A DNA stretch of 64,000 nucleotides, taken from contig NZ_JACLAL010000001.1 in assembly GCF_014280875.1 (NCBI RefSeq), forward strand, positions 186,001-250,000, written 5' to 3'. Below are positions 43,245-55,063 of the stretch, piece by piece. A program made the position numbers and the translations under genes. The notes under the pieces are model-generated. The model was not told where the DNA came from. It did not search any database and was given only the letters and a program-made list of their open reading frames with translations. Source of the stretch: Paenirhizobium daejeonense. GTDB lineage: Bacteria > Pseudomonadota > Alphaproteobacteria > Rhizobiales > Rhizobiaceae. Each line of letters opens with the position of its first letter. Positions within the stretch are counted from its first letter, which is position 1.

Positions 43245-45176
43245 ATGTCCTTCCGTCCGCTTGCCGCCCTTTGCTTCGCCTGCCTGCTCGCGCTCTCGCC
43301 GGTGCTTGCCACGGCTGCGGAATTCATCCGCAGCTACGATGCGCAAATCGCCGTTTCCACTGACGCCAGCCTCGAGGTCACGGAGACCATTACGGTTCAT
43401 GCCGAGGGCAACGACATCAGGCGCGGCATATTCCGAGATTTTCCGCTCTATGCTCAGGATGCGAAGGGTCGCCGCACCAAGGTTGATTTCGAACTCCTGT
43501 CGGTCGAGCGGGATGGCGAGCCGGAAGCCTGGCACACCGAGAGCATTTCGGGCGGCATCCGCATCTATGCCGGATCGGCGGATACATATCTTGCCCCCGG
43601 GGACTATACCTACCGCATCGTCTACCGCACCGGCCGGCAGATCCGCTATTTCGACGATCATGATGAACTCTACTGGAACGTGACCGGCAATGGCTGGCGG
43701 TTTCCCATCAATGAAGCGTCGGCCACCGTTGTCCTGCCAGAAGGTGTGAAGCCAACCGAAACGGCCTATTACACGGGTTATCTGGGCGCGACGGATCGCA
43801 ACGCGCGAATGTTGCGCACGAGTGAGGGCGTTTATTTCGAGACCACCGCGCCGCTGCTGCCGGAGCAGGGGCTGACCATTGCAGTCGGCCTGCCGAAGGG
43901 CGCGCTCGCAGCGCCTTCCAGTGAACAGAACCTCTGGTGGCTGCTGCGCGACAATCTCGCCAACATCATCGGCTTCGGCGGCCTCGTTCTCGTCTTCGTT
44001 TATTACCTTCGGTCCTGGCTTGCGGTCGGGCGTGATCCGGCCGGTGGCGTTATCGTGCCGCGCTGGGATGCACCCGATGGTATTTCCCCGGCACTGGTGA
44101 ATTACATCGACAACAAGGGATTTTCAGGCGCGGGCTGGACGGCGCTTTCCGCCTCGGCCCTCGATCTGGCGGTGAAGGGCTATGTCGTCCTTGACGACCT
44201 CGAAAAATCCATTGTCATCCGCCGGACGGACAAGCCGCTGGACGGCAAGCTGCCGACAGGGCAGGCGACGCTGATCGTGGAGGTGGGCAAGCCCGGATCG
44301 GAACTGGTGATCGACAAGGCCAATGGCCGGCGTGTGCAGTCGGTGGGGCAGAGGTTCCGCTCGGCCATCGAGAAGGAACATCGCGGCAGGTATTACCGTT
44401 CGAATTCGGGCTACATCTTCGGCGGCGTGGTGCTGAGCGGCGCGGTCTTCGTTGCACTGCTGATGTTCGGCGATCTGAGCGAGGATACGATCGGCATGAT
44501 GTTCGTGCCGATCTTCTTCGCGGTCTTTCTCGGCGGCTTCGCCGTCAATCTCGGCAAGGGCCTGCGCCGTGGGGCATCGCTTCCCGTCCGCATCTTCTCC
44601 ATCATCGGGCTGGCCGCGGTCGCTGCGGTGGCGCTTGCCGTCTTCTCCGGCATCCTGCTGGCCATCTTCGTCGAACTGGAGGAAAGCCATCAGCTCGGTG
44701 TGCTCGCAGCCATTGGCGGCGTGGTGCTTGCCAACGCGCTCTTTTTCTTCCTGATGGGCGCGCCGACGCCGCTCGGCCGCAAGCTGATGGACGGCATCGA
44801 GGGACTGCGCATCTACATGACGCTTGCCGAAAAGGACCGGATGAACATGCAGGGCGCGCCGAAGATGTCGCCGCAGCATTTTGAGACGCTGCTGCCCTAT
44901 GCGGTTGCACTCGGCGTGGAAAAGCCGTGGACGCGAACCTTCGAGACGTGGCTCGCGACAGCGGAGGCTGGCGCTGCCGCCTATCAGCCGGCCTGGTATC
45001 ATGGCGCAAGCCCCGGCGATTTCGGCGGTCGCATCGGTGGCTTTTCCTCGTCCATGGCATCCACCATCGCCTCCACACTTCCAGAACCGCCGAAAAGCTC
45101 GTCCTCCGGCCTTTCTTCCGGCGGCGGCGGCTCCTCCGGTGGCGGAGGTGGCGGCGGTGGCGGTGGCGGGTGGTAG
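43245..45176 (+). CDS. DUF2207 membrane protein with glycine-rich C-terminus
   Basis: A 643-residue membrane protein. A signal peptide ([25 protein letters not shown]) is followed by an extracytoplasmic beta domain (about 28-220; [25 protein letters not shown]). A membrane helix lies at about 240-258, then a soluble domain and three more helices near 385-510. [23 protein letters not shown] is conserved in DUF2207. The end is a Ser/Gly-rich tail with a run of glycines before the last Trp, a hallmark of the family. GGAG lies about 8 bases upstream of the ATG. It follows LemA directly and is the paralogue of the gene at 40725. Confidence 0.9.
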   Translation: MSFRPLAALCFACLLALSPVLATAAEFIRSYDAQIAVSTDASLEVTETITVHAEGNDIRRGIFRDFPLYAQDAKGRRTKVDFELLSVERDGEPEAWHTESISGGIRIYAGSADTYLAPGDYTYRIVYRTGRQIRYFDDHDELYWNVTGNGWRFPINEASATVVLPEGVKPTETAYYTGYLGATDRNARMLRTSEGVYFETTAPLLPEQGLTIAVGLPKGALAAPSSEQNLWWLLRDNLANIIGFGGLVLVFVYYLRSWLAVGRDPAGGVIVPRWDAPDGISPALVNYIDNKGFSGAGWTALSASALDLAVKGYVVLDDLEKSIVIRRTDKPLDGKLPTGQATLIVEVGKPGSELVIDKANGRRVQSVGQRFRSAIEKEHRGRYYRSNSGYIFGGVVLSGAVFVALLMFGDLSEDTIGMMFVPIFFAVFLGGFAVNLGKGLRRGASLPVRIFSIIGLAAVAAVALAVFSGILLAIFVELEESHQLGVLAAIGGVVLANALFFFLMGAPTPLGRKLMDGIEGLRIYMTLAEKDRMNMQGAPKMSPQHFETLLPYAVALGVEKPWTRTFETWLATAEAGAAAYQPAWYHGASPGDFGGRIGGFSSSMASTIASTLPEPPKSSSSGLSSGGGGSSGGGGGGGGGGGW

Positions 45177-45189
45177 GTTGCTGCGCAGT

Positions 45190-45242
45190 CATTATCTCCC
45201 CCTTGAGGAGGGAGGTCGCCGCGAAGCGGCGGGTGGGGGTGA
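45190..45242. repeat. Rhizobial palindromic intergenic repeat, partial
   Basis: Contains CTCCCCCTTGAGGAGGGAG, a near-palindrome, then GTCGCCGCGAAGCGGCG, a second hairpin, and ends GGGTGGGGGTGAC. The composition and motifs resemble one arm of the larger element at 48317-48505, so it is probably a relic of the same repeat class. Confidence 0.55.
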
Positions 45243-45325
45243 CTTATGCGGCACGATGGTCACGCGATGCTGCTAATTCCCGCTCGTTGGTGCCATTTCG
45301 CGATTGTCTACCCGCGCTGAATTTT

Positions 45326-45346
45326 GCTAGCAGGGGCTAGCTTTTT
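45326..45346 (+). terminator. Weak terminator or leader hairpin before glyS
   Basis: GCTAGC, 4 bases, GCTAGC (a 6-bp stem), followed by five T. It could end the DUF2207 transcript or attenuate glyS, which starts 63 bases on. Confidence 0.4.
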
Positions 45347-45408
45347 AATCAGCCCACACCGGACTTTTGGTCCATCCCTCCTTTCAAGGGAGGGGCAGGA
45401 AAGAGAAC

Positions 45409-47718
45409 ATGCCCGATCTTCTGCTTGAACTTCGCTCCGAGGAAATCCCGGCCCGCTTGCAGCGCAAGGCTGCCGGTGACCTTAAGAAACTCGTAACCGA
45501 TGCACTGGTCGAGGCGGGTCTGAGTTACGAGGGTGCGCGCGAATACTGGACACCGCGCCGGCTGACGCTGGACATCCGCGGCCTCACCGCCCGTTCCGCC
45601 GATGTACGCGAAGAGAAGAAGGGGCCGAGCGTCAATGCTCCGCAGGCCGCCATCGATGGCTTCCTGCGCGGCGCGGGCCTTACCTCCATCGATCAGGCAA
45701 CCGTCAAGACCGATCCGAAGAAGGGTGATTTCTACGTTGCCTATCTGGAAAAGTCCGGTCGGTCGGCGGAGGAAATCGTCGCCGAGGTCATGCCGGGCAT
45801 CATCCGCACCTTCCCCTGGCCGAAGCCCATGCGTTCCGGTTATGCCTCCATGCCGAAGGGGCTTGTGTATGGTGGCGTTGAGGGCAAGGGTACGGAGGCG
45901 CTGCGCTGGGTGCGCCCGTTGCAGTCGATCGTCTGCACCTTCGGTTCCGATCATGATGAAACCGTCGTCATCCCCTTCGAGATCGACGGCATCACCGCCG
46001 GCAACGTCACCTATGGTCACCGCTTCCACGCGCCGGCCGCCATCACGGTTCGCCGTTTCGATGATTACGTCGCGAGCCTTGAAAAGGCGAAGGTCATCCT
46101 TGATGCCGAGCGCCGCAAGCAGATCATCGCGCAGGACGCTGCCAATCTCGCCTTCGCCAACGGCCTCGATTTGGTCGAGGACGAAGGCCTGCTGGAAGAG
46201 GTCTCCGGCCTTGTCGAATATCCGCATGTGCTGCTCGGCACTTTCGAAACGGATTACCTGACGATCCCGGCCGAGATCATCCGGTTGACCATCAAGACCA
46301 ACCAGAAGTGCTTCGTCACCCGTCCGCATGGCGAGACCGAAGGCCTCTCCAATCATTTCGTTCTTGTCTCCAACATCGAGGCGAAGGATGGCGGCAAGGA
46401 GATCATGCACGGCAACGGCAAGGTCGTGCGCGCCCGCCTTTCGGATGCGCTGCACTTCTGGAAGCGCGACCAGGCCGACCTGCCGGATCTGGAAACGCTG
46501 AAGGCCTCCGCCGAAAAATTCGGCCTCGACCTGTCGAAGCCGCTCGACCAGCGCATGGCCAAGCTCGACGCGCTGAACGTCACCTTCCATGCCAAGCTCG
46601 GCACGCAGGGCGAGCGCGTTTCCCGCATCCGCGCGCTGGCCAGGGAACTCGCCCCGATCGTCGGCGCCGATGCGGCGCTGGTCGACCGCGCCGTGGTGCT
46701 GGCCAAGGCCGACCTTCGCACCGAAGCCGTTGGCGAATTCCCGGAACTGCAGGGCGTCATGGGCCGCAAGTACGCGCTGCTGCAGGGCGAGCATGGCTCG
46801 GTCGCAACCGCCATCGAGGACCACTACAAGCCGCAGGGCCCGTCCGACCGTGTGCCGGATGACAAGGTCGCCATCACGGTAGCCCTTGCCGACAAGCTCG
46901 ACACGCTCGTAGGCTTCTGGGCCATCGACGAAAAGCCGACTGGATCGAAGGACCCCTACGCTCTGAGGCGTGCGGCGTTGGGTGTCGTGCGCATCATTCT
47001 GGAGCGGGGCATTCGCCTGCCGCTTTTGGGCCTAATCAAGATGCAACTGCTTGCACCAGCGACCCTTCCAGAGAATTTTGGAGGCGGATTTATAGGGGAT
47101 ACTTTCCTCGAAATATGCGTTGCCATGTCGGGCGGTGGGTATGGAATGGGAGAGTCGGAACGACGTGCCGCAATCGAAGATGAAGCAGATAGATTCGCTG
47201 CCGACCTCCTGTCCTTCTTCCATGACCGCCTGAAGGTCTATCTGCGCGATCAGGGTGCGCGCCACGATATCATCGATTCCGTGCTGACGCCGGAGGCCGA
47301 CGACCTGCTGATGGTTGCCCGTCGTGCCGAGGCGCTGACCGCCTTCATCACCTCCGAGGACGGCAAGAACCTTTTGGCCGGCACCAAGCGTGCGACCCAG
47401 CTTCTGGCCGCCGAAGAGAAGAAGGGCACCGTGGTTGCCGATGCCGTGTCGGAAGCGCTGCTGAAGCTCGATGCCGAACAGGCGCTCTTTGCCGCCATCA
47501 AGGTGGCGAGCGCGGAAGCGGCCGATGCCGTCGCCAAGGAAGATTTCCGCTCGGCCATGCAGGCCCTGTCGAAGCTCCGAGCGCCTGTCGACACGTTCTT
47601 CGACGACGTGCTGGTCAATGACGAGGACGCTGCCATCCGCGCAAACCGACTGGCGCTGCTGAAGGCCATCCGCGAGGCAACGGGTACGGTCGCGGATTTC
47701 TCCAAGATCACGGGGTAA
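45409..47718 (+). CDS. glyS: Glycyl-tRNA synthetase beta subunit
   Basis: A 769-residue beta chain of the tetrameric glycyl-tRNA synthetase; it holds the tRNA-binding and HD-like parts. [21 protein letters not shown] is the usual start. [25 protein letters not shown] and [26 protein letters not shown] are family signatures. Between about residues 540 and 595 the sequence ([17 protein letters not shown], then [17 protein letters not shown]) looks like an insertion and is unusually A/T-rich at 47010-47190; the frame stays open. The rest reads normally to the end. AGGAAAGAG lies before the ATG. DUF523 follows 16 bases later. Confidence 0.94.
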   Translation: MPDLLLELRSEEIPARLQRKAAGDLKKLVTDALVEAGLSYEGAREYWTPRRLTLDIRGLTARSADVREEKKGPSVNAPQAAIDGFLRGAGLTSIDQATVKTDPKKGDFYVAYLEKSGRSAEEIVAEVMPGIIRTFPWPKPMRSGYASMPKGLVYGGVEGKGTEALRWVRPLQSIVCTFGSDHDETVVIPFEIDGITAGNVTYGHRFHAPAAITVRRFDDYVASLEKAKVILDAERRKQIIAQDAANLAFANGLDLVEDEGLLEEVSGLVEYPHVLLGTFETDYLTIPAEIIRLTIKTNQKCFVTRPHGETEGLSNHFVLVSNIEAKDGGKEIMHGNGKVVRARLSDALHFWKRDQADLPDLETLKASAEKFGLDLSKPLDQRMAKLDALNVTFHAKLGTQGERVSRIRALARELAPIVGADAALVDRAVVLAKADLRTEAVGEFPELQGVMGRKYALLQGEHGSVATAIEDHYKPQGPSDRVPDDKVAITVALADKLDTLVGFWAIDEKPTGSKDPYALRRAALGVVRIILERGIRLPLLGLIKMQLLAPATLPENFGGGFIGDTFLEICVAMSGGGYGMGESERRAAIEDEADRFAADLLSFFHDRLKVYLRDQGARHDIIDSVLTPEADDLLMVARRAEALTAFITSEDGKNLLAGTKRATQLLAAEEKKGTVVADAVSEALLKLDAEQALFAAIKVASAEAADAVAKEDFRSAMQALSKLRAPVDTFFDDVLVNDEDAAIRANRLALLKAIREATGTVADFSKITG

Positions 47719-47734
47719 TCCGGAGGCGCGGGCG

Positions 47735-48220
47735 ATGGACAGGATCCTCATCAGCGCCTGTCTTCTCGGCCACGCCGTCCGTTATGACGGCAAGGGCAAG
47801 CTGCTCGTCCATCCCGCGATTGATCGCTGGCGGGAGGAGGGGCGGCTGGTAACGATCTGTCCGGAGATGGCGGGCGGCATGGCCGTTCCGCGTCCGCCGG
47901 CGGAGATCGAGAACGGCCTTACCGGCGAGGACGTGCTGGACGGCAAGGCCCGCGTCATCGAGGTGACGGGCGGCGATGTAACTGCGGAGTTCGTGGCCGG
48001 CGCCGAACGGGCTCTCGCCTTCGCAAGCGACAATGGCTGCACTTTCGCGCTTTTGATCGATGGCAGCCCGTCCTGTGGATCGGGCCTGATCTATGATGGC
48101 TCCTTTGCCGGAATAAAACATGCGGGCCGCGGCGTGACCGCGGCACTTTTCCGCCGGTCGGGGATAGACGTGTTTTCCCATCGTGACATCGATCTGCTGG
48201 CGGAACGGCTGCGCAAATAG
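47735..48220 (+). CDS. DUF523 domain protein
   Basis: A 161-residue DUF523 protein. ILISACLLGHAVRYDGKGK at the N-terminus, VTICPEMAGGMAVPRPPAEI, and LLIDGSPSCGSGLIYDGSFAG are diagnostic. The cysteines in SACLLG, CPE and PSCGSG look like a metal or cluster site. Function is unknown; some homologues are fused to DUF1722. It starts 16 bases after glyS and may be cotranscribed. No membrane segment is seen. Confidence 0.88.
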   Translation: MDRILISACLLGHAVRYDGKGKLLVHPAIDRWREEGRLVTICPEMAGGMAVPRPPAEIENGLTGEDVLDGKARVIEVTGGDVTAEFVAGAERALAFASDNGCTFALLIDGSPSCGSGLIYDGSFAGIKHAGRGVTAALFRRSGIDVFSHRDIDLLAERLRK

Positions 48221-48316
48221 CAGGTAAGCGGTCTGCCGTCCGCGAATTACGCACAACAGAGAAATAGGGCGTGTAAACGATCCGTTTCAAAGGACCCGAC
48301 ACAACTGCGTCTCTGG

Positions 48317-48505
48317 CTTACCCCCTCTGCCCTGCCGGCCATCTCCCCCTCAAGGGGGGAGATCCGCAGAACGGCGAGCCTCTCGGCGTCCTGCCCTCTT
48401 TGCAAGCCATCCAAGAACTCTTCCATCAAAGAGGGGAGTGGGTGGCCTCAGCTGTCCGATCTCCCCCGTGAGGGGGAGATGCCTGGAAAGGCAGAGGGGG
48501 GTGAG
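48317..48505. repeat. 189-base nested inverted-repeat element
   Basis: The left arm (48317-48363) and right arm (48459-48505) are imperfect inverted copies of about 47 bases: each has an outer CCCCCTCTGCC-type block and an inner hairpin of CTCCCCCTCAAGGGG or CTCCCCCGTGAGGGG type. About 95 bases separate the arms and encode nothing. This fits a small non-autonomous mobile repeat of the kind abundant in rhizobial genomes. Family name not assigned. Confidence 0.75.
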
Positions 48506-48570
48506 TCACGAGTTCGCCGATGTAATATGGTACACCGCTGTGCCCAGCCATCACCGGACTCCTGCTGCCC

Positions 48571-48612
48571 AAAAAAACAAAAAGCCGCCGGACACTCATC
48601 GTCCGACGGCTT
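48571..48612 (-). terminator. Terminator of first chemoreceptor gene
   Basis: On the minus strand a GCCGTCGGAC stem pairs with GTCCGGCGGC, closed by a short loop, and is followed by a T-rich run interrupted by one G. It lies 30 bases beyond the gene. Confidence 0.88.
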
Positions 48613-48641
48613 CCCTCACGCCCCCGCGTTGAAGGTTTGTA

Positions 48642-50510
<1,869 letters not shown>

Positions 50511-50672
50511 TCACCGGGGAAAGCGGCGGCGGCATGGATCACAACAGTTTCTGGAAGAGCGCATGATGCGCCAAAGGAAGATGCTGCATCGCATCAATGA
50601 AAATACTATGGAACTTCAACTTTAAACATTTTCCTAAAATTGAAGCATTCCAGATAGTCTTGGCGAGCGAAC

Positions 50673-50703
50673 CAAAAAAAGTCGCCGGCATTTCTGCCGG
50701 CGG
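50673..50703 (-). terminator. Terminator of second chemoreceptor gene
   Basis: On the minus strand CCGCCGGCA pairs with TGCCGGCG across a GAAA loop, followed by AC and seven T. It lies 36 bases beyond the gene, in the space upstream of the first chemoreceptor. Confidence 0.9.
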
Positions 50704-50738
50704 TTGTTGCTATATTCGGATTATACGCGTGGAGCGGG

Positions 50739-52580
50739 TCAGGAGGCCCGGCGCATTCTTTCGGCCATTGCGCCGAGACCGGCGGAGGACTGCATACCCT
50801 GTCCGGAAACCCGGAAACCGCGGATGAGGTTCAGCAGTTCCTCTGTGTCGTTGGCCAGCGCCTCGGCTGAGGCCGTGGTTTCTTCCGCCATGGCCGCATT
50901 GTGCTGGGTCGCCGCGTCGAGCTGGTTCATGGACGAGGAGATGGAGCGCAGTGTGGTGTCCTGTTCCGATGCGGAATGGGCGATCTTGGTGACGATGTCG
51001 CTCGCCGCCTTGATCTGGTCGGAGATGCGCTTCAGCGCCTCGCCTGCCTCGCCGACGAGCTGCACGCCGTTCTGCACCTGACCGGACGATCGCGAGATCT
51101 GTTCCTTAATCTCCTTTGCGGCAGCAGCCGAGCGCTGGGCGAGTTCGCGGACTTCCTGCGCGACGACCGCAAAGCCCTTGCCGCTTTCGCCGGCGCGGGC
51201 GGCTTCAACGCCGGCATTCAGTGCCAGCAGATTGGTCTGGAAGGCGATCTCGTCGATCACGCCGATGATCTTGGAAATTTCCGATGACGAGTGCTCGATG
51301 CCGCTCATTGCGTCGATCGCCTGGGCCACGACGGCATCCGAGCGCGACGCCTCGGTCGAGACGGCATGGACGCGCTTGGCGGCCTCCTGTGCGCCGTCGG
51401 CGGTCTGGCGGACGGCAACCGTCAGTTCGTCAAGGGCGGCAGATGTTTCCTCGAGATTGGCTGCCTGACGCTCCGTGCGCTGCGAAAGCTCGTTGGAGGC
51501 GCGGCGGATCTCTTCCTTCGAGCCGCCGATGTCGACGCCCTTGGAGCTGACCTTTGCCATGGCTGCCTCGAGATGGGACAGCGCCTCGTTGAAGTTGTCG
51601 CGCAGGCCTGAATACTTGGCGCCGATATCGCCGCAACGGACGGTGAGGTCGCCGTGGGCGAGTTGTTCCAGCGCCTGGCCTATGGTGGAGACGACGCGGG
51701 CCTGCTGCTCGGCTTCTGTCCGCTGCATGTCGGCATTCTGCTGGCGCTCGCTGTCGAGCTGCATCTGCTGCTCGTCCTGACGGGCGGCAAGTGCATGGCG
51801 CTCACGCACCTTTTCCTGCAGTTCCTTGGTGGCTTTCGCCATCATCCCGACCTCGTTGCCCATGTCGGTATGTGGAATGGCGAGCGAGACGTTCTCGTTG
51901 GCCACTTCCTCCAGTGCATTGTGGATGGCCTTGAGAGGAAGCGTGATGCCGCGGATCACCAGCCATCCGGCCGTGAGGCCGAGGACGACCAGCGTTGCGC
52001 CGATCATCATGGCCTTCCAGATCATCGCGTTGATCTTGAGCTGCAGGTCGTCGATGTAGACGCCAGTACCAACGATCATGTTCCAGGGCTCGTAGGACTT
52101 GCTGTAGACGGCCTTCTCAAAGACCTCACCACTCTTGTCGCCGGGCTTTTCCCAGAAGTAGTGGGTTACGCCGCCACCCTTCTTGCCCTTTTCGAGCATT
52201 TCCTCGCGGAACATGTTGCCCTTCTTGTCCGGCTGCCCCTTGCTGTTCACGCCGACCTGCTGCGGATTGGGATGGAACACCGTCACCACATCATAGGAGA
52301 TGCCGAAGAGATAGCCGTTCGGTTCGAACTTTGCCTTGGAGAGAACCGCGAAGGCCTGCTTCTGTGCCTCTTCCTTGGTAAGCTCGCCAGACTTTACCCG
52401 GGCGTCGTAGCTCTCGATGATGGCAAGGCCGGATTCGACCTGCGTGCGCAACATGTCGGTGCGCTCGGCATAGATCGCGTCCGCTGCCGAATTGATCTGG
52501 AAATAGGTCGCGATGCCGAATGCGATCATCAGGGCACCGATCAACCCAAGCAACTGGTGGGAAATCTTTAGATTTTTCAT
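50739..52580 (-). CDS. Methyl-accepting chemotaxis protein with Cache sensor
   Basis: A 613-residue chemoreceptor with the same plan as its downstream neighbour: membrane helix about 8-27, Cache-type sensor about 35-190 (FEPNGYLFGISYDVVTVFHPNPQQVG, PWNMIVGTGVYIDDLQ), second helix about 195-215, HAMP-like linker, then a signalling domain. The linker, hairpin and C-terminal RMR-AS ending are nearly identical to the paralogue, while the sensors differ. The start at MKNLKISHQLL was chosen with GAGCGAGGACCT upstream; the frame is open a further 156 bases. The two receptors probably share signalling partners but read different ligands. Confidence 0.95.
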   Translation of the reverse strand: MKNLKISHQLLGLIGALMIAFGIATYFQINSAADAIYAERTDMLRTQVESGLAIIESYDARVKSGELTKEEAQKQAFAVLSKAKFEPNGYLFGISYDVVTVFHPNPQQVGVNSKGQPDKKGNMFREEMLEKGKKGGGVTHYFWEKPGDKSGEVFEKAVYSKSYEPWNMIVGTGVYIDDLQLKINAMIWKAMMIGATLVVLGLTAGWLVIRGITLPLKAIHNALEEVANENVSLAIPHTDMGNEVGMMAKATKELQEKVRERHALAARQDEQQMQLDSERQQNADMQRTEAEQQARVVSTIGQALEQLAHGDLTVRCGDIGAKYSGLRDNFNEALSHLEAAMAKVSSKGVDIGGSKEEIRRASNELSQRTERQAANLEETSAALDELTVAVRQTADGAQEAAKRVHAVSTEASRSDAVVAQAIDAMSGIEHSSSEISKIIGVIDEIAFQTNLLALNAGVEAARAGESGKGFAVVAQEVRELAQRSAAAAKEIKEQISRSSGQVQNGVQLVGEAGEALKRISDQIKAASDIVTKIAHSASEQDTTLRSISSSMNQLDAATQHNAAMAEETTASAEALANDTEELLNLIRGFRVSGQGMQSSAGLGAMAERMRRAS

Positions 52581-52902
52581 AGGTCCTCGCTCAATCAAAG
52601 GGTCCGGCGGCGTTCTGCCGATCCTTGCGAGGTTCCTCTGCACTCGCCAGTGCACATGCATCATGCGGCTTCCGGGGGTATAGGGCGAGAATGCGGGCCT
52701 TTGTGTAAAATTTGAATTATATCGGCCCGACAACAAATAAACCCCAAAAAATAGGAGGGTTTTAGTCTCAAGTGATACCGTTTCAAGATTTTAGATAACT
52801 ATTGGGAACCAATATACAATTTGAAATTGACGCGCGTCTTTTTTGATGTCGCGCCATGGTAGTTGTGCTTGTTTCGGGGGTGGGGTTTTTCATCTACAGG
52901 TA
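52581..52902. other. Promoter region of the second chemoreceptor and flanking non-coding DNA
   Basis: About 320 bases without a gene. TGCACT-N4-AGTGCA at 52639-52654 is a perfect dyad in the leader, 59 bases before the chemoreceptor start. The part from about 52715 to 52850 is strongly A/T-rich, a likely promoter area. Nothing else was recognised. Confidence 0.5.
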
Positions 52903-52934
52903 GCAAAAACGCCCCGGTTTTGCCGAGGCGTTTG
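52903..52934 (-). terminator. Terminator downstream of the HPE1-like gene
   Basis: On the minus strand AACGCCTCGG pairs with CCGGGGCGTT across a short A-rich loop, then TTTGC. It lies about 73 bases beyond the stop. Confidence 0.8.
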
Positions 52935-53006
52935 CTCCGCATTGGCGCGGCAGGCCCGATCAGCCCGGATCGTAAGGCTGGGTGGGGCAGGGAAGGGGAC
53001 GGCGAC

Positions 53007-53480
53007 TTATTTCAGCCGCAGATCGAAGGTCGTGACATCAAGCGGCTTCGGCTCGGAGCGGCCGGTCATCCCGGCGGTGGCGGCAGGAGCGGGCGCCGCC
53101 ACCGGAACAGCAGCGGTCGTCGCCTGCGCGTCGATGCCGTCTTCCTGCGGCCCGGCCGCGGTGACGACGGAGCCGTCGGTCGCCCAGCCCTCGGCCTTGC
53201 TCATGAAAACCACCGGCGAACCGCCCATCCAGGCTTCGGTTCGCTTGAGCTTTTTTTCGCCGTTCACCTCAACGATTTCGGCTGACTGTTTGCCCCCGGC
53301 GACATGCGGTACGACATAGGATCTCTTGACCTGCACCTCTTGCGGAGCAGGGCAGTTGGCGCAGGACATGACGATGATGCTGTTGCCCTTCGCTGCCTGC
53401 GGGCCGACTACCTCGATGGAAGAGGCGTGGGCCGGAGCGGCGGCAGCCAGCAGAATGGACGTCAGAACGAGATTGCGCAT
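53007..53480 (-). CDS. Exported HPE1-like domain protein
   Basis: A 157-residue exported protein. The signal peptide is MRNLVLTSILLAAAAPAHA-SS. The mature part begins IEVVGPQAAKGNSIIVMSC with a CANC (CxxC) pair, then KRSYVVPHVAGGKQSAEIVEVNGEKKLKRTEAWMGGSPVVFMSK. This matches proteins labelled plant virulence effector HPE1-like in rhizobia, as I recall; that name does not prove an effector role. The C-terminal third is Ala/Pro-rich. It is probably periplasmic. A pair of identical palindromes lies 61-90 bases upstream of the start. Confidence 0.78.
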   Translation of the reverse strand: MRNLVLTSILLAAAAPAHASSIEVVGPQAAKGNSIIVMSCANCPAPQEVQVKRSYVVPHVAGGKQSAEIVEVNGEKKLKRTEAWMGGSPVVFMSKAEGWATDGSVVTAAGPQEDGIDAQATTAAVPVAAPAPAATAGMTGRSEPKPLDVTTFDLRLK

Positions 53481-53540
53481 GGCGAGTTCCCCGAATGTCT
53501 TTCAAGGGGAAAATAGCCGCTGTTCGTTGCTATCCGGTCA

Positions 53541-53570
53541 GATGCATCGCTACAATTTTATCGATGCATC
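53541..53570 (-). promoter_or_regulatory. Twin GATGCATC palindromes upstream of the HPE1-like gene
   Basis: GATGCATC at 53541-53548 and again at 53563-53570, each a perfect palindrome, with centres 22 bases apart (about two helical turns). Flanking bases extend the match into one long dyad. It suits two dimers on the same face of DNA. On the plus strand a T-run follows, but no plus-strand gene ends there, so a terminator role is unlikely. Confidence 0.45.
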
Positions 53571-53613
53571 GTTTTTTGACGGGTGGAAGCGTCTATCAGG
53601 CCAGAAACTGCCG

Positions 53614-54885
53614 TCAGGTCTTGTCGCGGCCGATGGCACGCCAGCCGATGTCCCGGCGGCAGAAGCCGTTGTCCCAGGAAATCCTGTCGACCAGACCGTA
53701 GGCCCGGTCCTTGGCTTCCGCTACATCGCGGCCCAGCGCGGTGACGTTCAGGACGCGTCCGCCGGTGGCAACCAGCTTTCCATCCCTGAGCCCGGTGCCT
53801 GCGTGGAAGACTTTGGCGTCACCTGCAGCTTCAGGAATTGTGCCGATCGGCGTGTTCTTGGCGTAGGAGCCGGGATAACCCTTGGATGCCATCACGACGG
53901 TGAGGGCTGCTTCGTCCCGCCATTCGGCGGAAACTTCGTGCAGCCGGCCTGTCGCAGCTGCGTGCAGGAGCGGCAGGAGATCGCTCTTCAGCCGCATCAT
54001 CAACACCTGGCATTCCGGGTCCCCGAAGCGGACGTTGTATTCGATGAGTTCGGGACCCTTTGCGGTGATCATCAGGCCGGCGAAGAACACGCCGGAAAAG
54101 GGCATGCCCATTTCCGCCATGCCGCGCATGGTTGGCTCGATGATTTCGCGCATGGTGCGCTCCACCAGTTCTGGCGTCATCACCGGAGCAGGAGAATAAG
54201 CGCCCATGCCGCCGGTGTTCGGGCCGGTATCTCCGTCGCCCACACGCTTGTGATCCTGGGCCGTTGCGAGCGCCAGCAGGCTCTTGCCGTCGGAGAGGCA
54301 GAAGAAGCTTGCTTCCTCCCCATCGAGGAACGCCTCGACCACGACTTCCGCACCGGCTTCGCCGAATGCGCCCTCGAAGCAGTCATCGACGGCCGCAAGC
54401 GCTTCATCGACGGTCATCGCCACCGTCACGCCCTTGCCTGCCGCAAGACCGTCGGCCTTGATGACGATGGGCGCACCCTGCGCACGGATATAGGCCTTGG
54501 CCTTCGGCGCGTTGTTGAAGCGCTGATAGGCGCCAGTCGGGATGTCGTAGCGGGCGCAGAGATCCTTGGTGAAACCCTTGGAGCCCTCGAGCTGGGCTGC
54601 GGCGGCAGACGGGCCGAAGACGGCAAAACCTTCCGCGCGCAGCTTGTCGGCTAGACCCGCAACCAGCGGCGCTTCCGGGCCGACGACGACGAAGTCGATG
54701 TCGTGTCCACGACAGAAGGCGAGGATCTCTTCCTGGTCGTCGGCGGAAATCGGCACCAGCGTCGCGTGTTCGCCGATCCCCGGATTGCCGGGAGCCGCGT
54801 AGAAAGCCTCCATCAGAGGCGATTGCGCCAGCTTCCATGCGAGTGCATGCTCGCGTCCGCCAGAACCGATCAACAGAACTTTCAT
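53614..54885 (-). CDS. purD: Phosphoribosylamine-glycine ligase
   Basis: A 423-residue GAR synthetase, step two of purine synthesis. [23 protein letters not shown] is the standard start, and [36 protein letters not shown] and the ATP-grasp metal segment [10 protein letters not shown] are all present. [32 protein letters not shown] is diagnostic. The start at 54885 follows GGAGGGCAGGCG; 7 earlier residues were dropped. The gene is divergent from tex. The enzyme uses glycine, so it shares a substrate with glyQS in the window, but no regulatory link is visible. Confidence 0.96.
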   Translation of the reverse strand: MKVLLIGSGGREHALAWKLAQSPLMEAFYAAPGNPGIGEHATLVPISADDQEEILAFCRGHDIDFVVVGPEAPLVAGLADKLRAEGFAVFGPSAAAAQLEGSKGFTKDLCARYDIPTGAYQRFNNAPKAKAYIRAQGAPIVIKADGLAAGKGVTVAMTVDEALAAVDDCFEGAFGEAGAEVVVEAFLDGEEASFFCLSDGKSLLALATAQDHKRVGDGDTGPNTGGMGAYSPAPVMTPELVERTMREIIEPTMRGMAEMGMPFSGVFFAGLMITAKGPELIEYNVRFGDPECQVLMMRLKSDLLPLLHAAATGRLHEVSAEWRDEAALTVVMASKGYPGSYAKNTPIGTIPEAAGDAKVFHAGTGLRDGKLVATGGRVLNVTALGRDVAEAKDRAYGLVDRISWDNGFCRRDIGWRAIGRDKT

Positions 54886-55063
54886 CGCCTGCCCTCCGAA
54901 TGCCATGATCCCGGCGGTTAAGGGCAGGGGACTGAAAGGTCAAGGCGAAAAGCGTCAAATGCGCTTCCGGCGCTTTCCTGTGGAACCCCGGGCGCCCGCG
55001 TTGCCTTCGTCGTCGCTGCCGCTATGGTCGCGGCTCGCAAATTTTGGAGAACACCGGATCATC

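Larger units (their letters stand above)
48221..48641. other. Intergenic region with a large inverted-repeat element
   Basis: About 420 bases between convergent DUF523 and the first chemoreceptor gene. It contains the inverted-repeat element at 48317-48505 and the chemoreceptor terminator at 48571-48612. No gene was recognised in it. Confidence 0.65.

Noticed and set aside
45110..45176. GGC/GGT repeats at the end of the second DUF2207 gene as a microsatellite
   Set aside because: They encode the glycine-rich tail normal for the family; no sign of frame-breaking expansion.
45349..46824. A 491-codon minus-strand frame over glyS
   Set aside because: Antisense shadow of the conserved GlyS N-terminal half.
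53326..54654. A 442-codon plus-strand frame over the HPE1-like and purD genes
   Set aside because: It crosses two genes on the other strand and their intergenic region, and encodes no recognisable domain.
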